DNA of 56,469 nucleotides, taken from assembly GCA_002404515.1 (NCBI GenBank), contig DHJV01000148.1:1-56469 (forward strand), given 5' to 3'. Below are positions 51,411 to 56,469 of this stretch, piece after piece. Positions within the stretch are counted from its first letter, which is position 1. The number at the start of each line of letters is the position of its first letter. The stretch comes from Lachnospiraceae bacterium UBA4711 (GTDB lineage: Bacteria > Bacillota > Clostridia > Lachnospirales > Lachnospiraceae). Below the pieces are notes generated by a model that worked only from the letters and a program-made list of their open reading frames with translations, made no database searches and was not told the origin of the DNA. The position numbers and the translations under genes were made by a program.

Positions 51411-53279
51411 ATGTTAAAGACGTTAGGAAAACAGATCAAAGAATTCAAAGCCGCGTCCATCGCAACCCCGCTGTTTATGCTGTTGGAAGTTCTGATGGAA
51501 ACGCTCGTCCCATTCCTGATGTCATCAATCATTGATGATGGCGTCAACGTGCCGGGCGGTGATATCCACCATATCTGCGTGGTTGGTGCATGGATGATCG
51601 TGGCAGCGGCAGTCGGACTATTTGCAGGATTGATGGGAGGCCGTTATGGTGCGTATGCATCTGCCGGGCTTGCGAAGAATCTGCGGCAGGCGATGTATTA
51701 TAATATCCAGACATTTTCATTTACAAACATAGACAAGTACAGCACCGCCGGCCTGGTGACTCGTATGACGACCGATGTAACAAATGTGCAGAACTCCTAC
51801 ATGATGATTCTGCGTATGGGTATGCGTGCTCCGGCGAGTATGATCTGCGCGATGGCAGCTGCATTTTTGATAAATGCGAGGATCGCAAGCATTTACCTGA
51901 TCGCGGTGATTCTGCTGGCAATCGTGCTGCAGTTCATTATCCGTAAGGCAAATAAATATTTCAATATCGTATTTGAGAAGTACGACGACTTGAATGCGAG
52001 TGTGCAGGAAAACGTATCTGCAATCCGCGTGGTTAAGGCGTATGTCCGCGAGGAGTATGAGACGAATAAATTCGCACAGGCAAGTGCGAAGGTATACAAC
52101 ATGTTTGTAAAGGCAGAAAGCATTATCGCCTGTAATATGCCGGTCATGATGTTTACAGTGTATAGTTGTATCCTGTTAATAAGCTGGGTTGGCGCGCATA
52201 TGATCGTGAGTGATTCGCTTACGACAGGTAATCTGATGAGTCTGCTTGCATACTGCATGAATATCCTGATGAGCTTGATGATGCTTTCGATGGTATTCGT
52301 CATGATCAGTATGAGTATGGCGAGTGCGAGACGTATCGCAGAGGTTATCAACGAGGATACGACCTTGAAGAATCCGGAGCAGCCGGATATGGAAGTGGCA
52401 GATGGAAGCGTGGAGTTCGACCATGTATATTTCCGTTATAAGGAGTCGGCGAAGGATTTCGTATTGAAGGATATCAATGTAGCGATCAAATCGGGTGAGA
52501 CGATTGGCATCATCGGGGGAACCGGTAGTGCGAAGACGAGTCTTGTCAGTCTGATCAGCCGTCTGTATGATGTGTCGAAGGGGAGTGTCAAGGTTGGCGG
52601 CAAGGATGTCCGGGACTACGACATGGAGACACTTCGAAATGAGGTTGCCGTTGTTCTGCAGAAGAATACATTGTTCAGCGGAACGATTTACGAGAACCTG
52701 CGATGGGGTGACAAGGATGCTACAGACGAGATGTGCAGACGTGCATGTGAGCTTGCCTGCGCCGATGAATTTATCGAGAAGATGCCGGATGGCTACAACA
52801 CGTATATCGAGCAGGGCGGTTCGAATGTGTCCGGTGGACAGAAGCAGCGTCTGTGTATTGCACGTGCACTTTTGAAGAATCCGAAGATCTTGATCTTAGA
52901 TGATTCGACGAGTGCGGTTGATACAGCGACGGATGCGAAGATCCGTGCCGCATTTGCAACCGAGATTCCGAATACGACGAAGATTATCATTGCACAGCGT
53001 ATCTCCAGTGTGGAGCATGCGGACCGGATCATCGTCATGCATGAGGGTGAGATCAACGGCATTGGAACGCACGAAGAGTTGCTCGCTGGAAATGATATTT
53101 ACCGTGAAGTATATGAGTCACAAAATGGCGTCGGCGGAGATTTTGACGACGAGGTGCCTGTTGCGACGAAGGAGCAACATCAGGATGGCACCGAGGACCT
53201 GCCGCCGAACGAAGGTGAGGGGGCAATACCACATGATGAGGTGCCTGTGGTAAGTGAGGAGGTGAGCCAGCATGCGTAA
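51411..53279 (+). CDS. ABC exporter half, degenerate ATP site (BmrC/LmrC-like)
   Basis: The 622-residue protein has six membrane segments (about 15-305) and an ATPase domain (about 335-580). Walker A is GGTGSAKTS (about 370-378), with Ala before the Lys. The signature is VSGGQKQ (near 473). Walker B is ILILDDSTS with Asp in place of the catalytic Glu, and the switch His is replaced by Gln in IIAQRIS. These changes mark the degenerate half of a heterodimeric exporter. Residues 585-622 form a low-complexity acidic tail that contains the coding copy of a dispersed repeat. It overlaps the second half by 8 bases. It likely exports drugs or peptides under MarR control. Confidence 0.92.
   Translation: MLKTLGKQIKEFKAASIATPLFMLLEVLMETLVPFLMSSIIDDGVNVPGGDIHHICVVGAWMIVAAAVGLFAGLMGGRYGAYASAGLAKNLRQAMYYNIQTFSFTNIDKYSTAGLVTRMTTDVTNVQNSYMMILRMGMRAPASMICAMAAAFLINARIASIYLIAVILLAIVLQFIIRKANKYFNIVFEKYDDLNASVQENVSAIRVVKAYVREEYETNKFAQASAKVYNMFVKAESIIACNMPVMMFTVYSCILLISWVGAHMIVSDSLTTGNLMSLLAYCMNILMSLMMLSMVFVMISMSMASARRIAEVINEDTTLKNPEQPDMEVADGSVEFDHVYFRYKESAKDFVLKDINVAIKSGETIGIIGGTGSAKTSLVSLISRLYDVSKGSVKVGGKDVRDYDMETLRNEVAVVLQKNTLFSGTIYENLRWGDKDATDEMCRRACELACADEFIEKMPDGYNTYIEQGGSNVSGGQKQRLCIARALLKNPKILILDDSTSAVDTATDAKIRAAFATEIPNTTKIIIAQRISSVEHADRIIVMHEGEINGIGTHEELLAGNDIYREVYESQNGVGGDFDDEVPVATKEQHQDGTEDLPPNEGEGAIPHDEVPVVSEEVSQHA
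53182..53230 (+). repeat. Dispersed repeat, copy inside the ABC exporter gene
   Basis: The core 53196-53230 is 33 of 35 identical to 44739-44773; the 14 bases before it are weaker. Here it codes part of the tail (EDLPPNEGEGAIPHDE) and keeps the frame open. It lies shortly after the conserved ATPase domain, in a region without structural constraint. Confidence 0.7.
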
Positions 53280-55155
53280 TCAAAAGGGAAAAGGACCGGC
53301 GAATCCGGGCAAACTTCTCAAACGATTGATGGGAATGCTGATGAAGCATTACGGCGCAGCAGTCATTATCGTTGCAATCTGTATCATCATCAACGTTCTT
53401 GCAAATGTACAGGGAACAATGTTCATGCAGCGGTTGATCGACGACTATATCACACCGCTGTTAAAGAGTGAGACGAAGAATTACACACCATTGCTTCATG
53501 CAATCGGACGTGTGGCATGCTTTTATGGAGTCGGAATTATTGCTTCTTATTCCTATAACCGGATTATGGTCAATGTCACACAGGGAATGCTGAAAACATT
53601 CCGAGATGAGATGTTCACGAAGATGGAGCAGCTTCCAATCAAATATTTTGACACTCATGCACATGGAGATATCATGTCCATGTACACGAACGATACCGAT
53701 ACGCTGCGTCAGATGATAAGCCAGTCGATGCCACAGCTTTTCAACAGTGCGATCACGATTATCAGTACGACAGTCTGTATGTTTATGTTGAACATTCCAC
53801 TTACGGCACTGACATTTTTCATGGTTGCAATCATGCTGGTGCTGACAAGGAAAATCGGTGGGCTTTCTGCAAAACATTTCATTGCGCAGCAGAAGGATAT
53901 CGGTACAGTCAACGGCTACATCGAAGAGATGATGCAGGGACAGCGTGTGGTTAAGGTGTTCTGCCACGAGGAGGAGAGCAAGGAAGCATTTGACAAGCTG
54001 AATGATGCGTTGTGCGAGAGCTCCTACAAGGCAAATAATTATTCGAATATTTTGGGACCGATCAATGCACAGCTTGGAAATATCAGCTATGTGCTCTGTG
54101 CGATTGTCGGTGGTATGCTGGCGATTGGAAATGTCGGTGGATTCACGCTGGGCGGACTGGCGAGCTTTCTGACTTTCAACAAGAACTTCAACATGCCGAT
54201 CAACCAGATCAGTATGCAGATCAATGCAATCGTAATGGCACTTGCCGGAGCAGAGCGAATCTTCAATCTGTTGGACGAAGAGCCGGAGGTGGACGAAGGC
54301 TATGTCGAGCTGGTCAATGCAAAGCGCGAAAATGGACAGCTTGTACCAAGTGAGAAGCGTACCGGACTCTGGGCATGGGCGCACAAGCATACAAATGGAG
54401 ATCCAACCACATATGTTGAGCTGAAGGGCGACATTGTATTTGATGATGTGGACTTCGGCTATAACGATGATAAAATCGTGCTGCATAATATTACAATGTT
54501 TGCACAGCCGGGACAGAAGCTTGCATTCGTTGGTTCGACTGGTGCCGGAAAGACAACGATCACGAATCTGATTAACCGGTTCTACGATATTCAGGATGGA
54601 AAGATCCGGTATGACGGAATCAATATCAACAAGATCAAGAAAGCGGATCTGCGAAGATCGCTCGGTATCGTCTTGCAGGATACGCATTTGTTTAGTATGA
54701 GTGTACGGGAAAATATTCGCTATGGACGGCTCGATGCAACGGACGAAGAGGTTGAGGCAGCTGCAAAGCTTGCAAATGCCGATGGATTCATCCGGCGTCT
54801 GCCACAGGGCTATGATACCGTTCTGACTGGCGACGGCGCGAACTTAAGTCAGGGACAGCGCCAGCTTCTTGCCATCGCGCGTGCAGCAATCGCCGATCCA
54901 CCAGCGCTGATCTTAGATGAAGCAACAAGCTCGATCGATACACGAACCGAGCGGCTGGTACAGGATGGTATGGACAAGCTGATGCACGGAAGAACAACCT
55001 TTGTAATTGCACATCGACTCTCCACAATCCGCAACAGCGACTGTATCATGGTACTCGAACAGGGACGCATCATTGAGCGTGGAACACACGAAGAACTGCT
55101 TGAAAAGAAGGGCAGATATTACCAGTTGTATACCGGAAATGCAGTGCTGGCGTAG
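53272..55155 (+). CDS. ABC exporter half, canonical ATP site (BmrD/LmrD-like)
   Basis: The 627-residue protein has six membrane segments (about 30-320) and an ATPase domain (about 375-615). Walker A is GSTGAGKTT (about 421), the signature LSQGQRQ (near 524), Walker B ALILDEATSS with the catalytic Glu, and the switch His is in VIAHRLST. An insertion of about 45 residues (near 340-385; RENGQLVPSEKRTGLWAWAHKHTNG) lies between the membrane part and the ATPase. It pairs with the degenerate half upstream to make an asymmetric exporter. The ATG follows GGAGGTGAG. Confidence 0.93.
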   Translation: MRNQKGKGPANPGKLLKRLMGMLMKHYGAAVIIVAICIIINVLANVQGTMFMQRLIDDYITPLLKSETKNYTPLLHAIGRVACFYGVGIIASYSYNRIMVNVTQGMLKTFRDEMFTKMEQLPIKYFDTHAHGDIMSMYTNDTDTLRQMISQSMPQLFNSAITIISTTVCMFMLNIPLTALTFFMVAIMLVLTRKIGGLSAKHFIAQQKDIGTVNGYIEEMMQGQRVVKVFCHEEESKEAFDKLNDALCESSYKANNYSNILGPINAQLGNISYVLCAIVGGMLAIGNVGGFTLGGLASFLTFNKNFNMPINQISMQINAIVMALAGAERIFNLLDEEPEVDEGYVELVNAKRENGQLVPSEKRTGLWAWAHKHTNGDPTTYVELKGDIVFDDVDFGYNDDKIVLHNITMFAQPGQKLAFVGSTGAGKTTITNLINRFYDIQDGKIRYDGININKIKKADLRRSLGIVLQDTHLFSMSVRENIRYGRLDATDEEVEAAAKLANADGFIRRLPQGYDTVLTGDGANLSQGQRQLLAIARAAIADPPALILDEATSSIDTRTERLVQDGMDKLMHGRTTFVIAHRLSTIRNSDCIMVLEQGRIIERGTHEELLEKKGRYYQLYTGNAVLA

Positions 55156-55161
55156 AAACAG

Positions 55162-55196
55162 AAACAGCCACGGGCTTTGTGCTCGTGGCTGTTTTG
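55162..55196 (+). terminator. Bidirectional terminator
   Basis: AAACAGCCACG and CGTGGCTGTTT form an 11-bp stem, with further weak pairing inside, followed by TTTG. The mirror A-run lets it also serve the minus-strand permease gene. Confidence 0.8.
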
Positions 55197-55222
55197 TACT
55201 TTATTGTTAGTGATGCGTTAAC

Positions 55223-56329
55223 TCACAGAAGTGCATAAATCCCTATCAACCCAGCCAGAAACACCACATTGACAACTGTAAACCACAGAAAATATTTCCC
55301 CTTTTTGCCCGGATATTCCCGGGCAATTTGCTTATAGGAGATCAGGCTTGCCATCGAAGCGATGAGCGTGCCAAGTCCACCGAGGTTGGTGCCGATGATA
55401 AGTGCCTTGTAATTCGTTGTAAATCCAGACAGCAAAAGGGCGGTTGGCACGTTGCTGATGATCTGGCTGGCGCCGATTGCAATGTATGTTTCCCGTCCGG
55501 TAATGATGTGTTCGAGGAAGGACTGGAAAGCAGGAACCCGCTCCATATTTCCAATGAATACGAAAAATCCGATAAATGTGCCAAGCAGTGCGTAGTCCAC
55601 GTGAAGCAGAGTTTTTCGCGACACAAGCAGGAACAGCACAAGAATGATTACGAACAGGATGCGGATGTCCAGAAGCTTTGCGACATTTAACAGGCATAGT
55701 ACGAATGCGATGCTGTAAAGGATAATCTGTTTTTTCGGAAGTTTAACTGACTGGTCGTTCCGGTCAATTACAATGGCATGCTGTTTGATGAAGAACACGG
55801 AGATCAGGATTCCAAGCAGCGAGGCAATCGTAAAGGGAAGCATAATTTCCACGAATGTACCGAGTGACATACCAGATTTGGCGTATAGATACAAGTTCTG
55901 TGGATTTCCCATCGGCATAAGCATACTTCCGAGATTTGCAGCGATTGTCTGCATCACAACGACAGGGATGATCAGAGGTTCTTTTTCCGACATGGAAAGC
56001 ACAATGATCGCAAATGGCACAAAGGTGATCAGTGAGACATCATTTGTGATAAACATGCTGAATACAAATGGAAGCAACACCAGAACAAGAAATAATTGTC
56101 TGGTTGTGTGTACGTGCGCAAGCAGTGCATTTCCAATCGTGCGGAACAGACCGGTTTCCTTGAAACCTGCCATAACAGCCATCAGGCAGAACAGGAGTGT
56201 GATGGAATGCCAGTCGATGTAGGATATGTATTTTCTGTCCGGGTGGACGAGGAACATAGAGAGGATGGCGAGCACGAGGCTTACCATCAGGACGGTTTCG
56301 CTTTTTATAAATGTAAGTAATTTTTTCAT
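55223..56329 (-). CDS. SLC13/ArsB-type anion permease
   Basis: The 368-residue protein has about ten membrane segments. The family's inverted hairpin motifs are visible: FVFSMFITNDVSLITFVPFAI, then NLGSMLMPMGNPQNLYLY, and in the second half QIISNVPTALLLSGF and ALIIGTNLGGLGTLIASMASLISYKQI. This matches the SLC13/DASS and ArsB/NhaD superfamily; the ion may be a dicarboxylate, sulfate, arsenite or sodium. It starts MKKLLTFIKSE. A minus-strand TATAAT-like element lies about 40 bases before its start. No ars regulator is adjacent. Confidence 0.82.
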   Translation of the reverse strand: MKKLLTFIKSETVLMVSLVLAILSMFLVHPDRKYISYIDWHSITLLFCLMAVMAGFKETGLFRTIGNALLAHVHTTRQLFLVLVLLPFVFSMFITNDVSLITFVPFAIIVLSMSEKEPLIIPVVVMQTIAANLGSMLMPMGNPQNLYLYAKSGMSLGTFVEIMLPFTIASLLGILISVFFIKQHAIVIDRNDQSVKLPKKQIILYSIAFVLCLLNVAKLLDIRILFVIILVLFLLVSRKTLLHVDYALLGTFIGFFVFIGNMERVPAFQSFLEHIITGRETYIAIGASQIISNVPTALLLSGFTTNYKALIIGTNLGGLGTLIASMASLISYKQIAREYPGKKGKYFLWFTVVNVVFLAGLIGIYALL

Positions 56330-56370
56330 ATCGTATCTCGATTCTATAAATTTATACTCATTATATCACA

Positions 56371-56403
56371 AATCCGTTGATGGATGCGAATCCGTTGATG
56401 GAT
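56371..56403 (+). repeat. Short direct repeat upstream of the permease gene
   Basis: AATCCGTTGATGGAT occurs at 56371-56385 and again at 56389-56403, an 18-bp period. It lies between the divergent permease and the promoter at 56415, so it may be an operator. Confidence 0.5.
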
Positions 56404-56414
56404 ATAAAAAATCC

Positions 56415-56443
56415 TTGACGCTTCAGTTCGATTATGCTAATCT
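56415..56443 (+). promoter_or_regulatory. Promoter facing the right edge
   Basis: TTGACG (56415-56420), a 17-base spacer and TAATCT (56438-56443) face right and would drive a gene outside the window. Confidence 0.45.
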
Positions 56444-56469
56444 ACCAACAAAGCATAAGTTTCATATAG

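Noticed and set aside
53461..54687. Minus-strand ORF of 408 residues
   Set aside because: Long but entirely antisense to the canonical ABC exporter half; no ribosome site and no recognisable domains.

Overview
The window reads as a low-to-moderate GC Gram-positive chromosome, most likely a gut-type Lachnospiraceae (Clostridia). Supporting signs are strong GGAGG ribosome sites, TTGACA/TATAAT-type promoters, T-tailed terminators, a DUF6033-type protein, VanRS-like and LytTR regulators, lipobox lipoproteins and no outer-membrane genes. No rRNA, tRNA, CRISPR array, complete integrase or complete transposase is visible.

Region 1 (1-13,760) is an AT-rich accessory region. It holds a TnpV-like transposon accessory gene, then a two-gene anti-phage candidate: a 1070-aa protein with two TerB/EF-hand-like repeats, overlapping by one base a 1580-aa DEAH helicase with a C-terminal MZB/DUF1998 zinc domain. 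The pair resembles Druantia type III (DruH-DruE) in layout. After it come a coupled 26-codon stub, the decayed C-terminus of a Mod-type DNA methyltransferase and a DUF1016/PDDEXK nuclease. The block then meets a fragment of the 3' end of tuf (EF-Tu) with its terminator, which looks like an attachment or recombination scar. Beyond it lie a 135-bp structured tandem repeat, a DUF6892-like protein and an AlbA_2 (Schlafen-like) ATP-binding protein with a poly-A/AGCGGCGAT microsatellite. A second, diverged copy of the tuf-type terminator follows at 13.72 kb.

Region 2 (13.76-29.7 kb) carries a possible SigD-type promoter, three helical small proteins leading into a VanRS-like two-component system, a membrane acyltransferase, GNAT and D-2-hydroxyacid dehydrogenase genes, a hipBA toxin-antitoxin operon with three evenly spaced operators, an ECF sigma factor fused to a membrane-anchored extracellular domain, aspartate kinase, a secreted repeat protein and a GT2 glycosyltransferase.

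Region 3 (29.78-37.83 kb) is an eight-gene same-strand signalling operon: FecR-domain membrane protein, cyclic-nucleotide-binding PP2C phosphatase, CHASE2 class III nucleotide cyclase, TIM-barrel protein, RsbW-like kinase, STAS anti-anti-sigma factor, GGDEF cyclase and PilT. It reads as a path from an extracellular signal through cNMP and partner switching to c-di-GMP and pilus retraction. This and the helicase pair are the two best candidates for undescribed systems.

Region 4 (37.9-44.7 kb) has a polytopic membrane protein, a LytTR-PAS regulator, an AlkD-like repair protein, a short ribbon-helix-helix gene (40893-41060, minus), a lipoprotein, an AAA/PD-(D/E)XK protein and a YjbR-MGMT fusion.

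Region 5 (44.7-56.5 kb) has a glutamate-type cluster (TAXI binding lipoprotein without a TRAP permease, GltS symporter, M20 amidohydrolase, GNAT), mgtE behind a structured leader with a 33-codon upstream ORF and a terminator, and a MarR regulator with a heterodimeric ABC exporter preceded by a 163-bp inverted repeat. An SLC13/ArsB-type permease on the minus strand ends the window. A roughly 49-bp dispersed repeat occurs both between genes (44725-44773) and inside the first ABC exporter gene (53182-53230).
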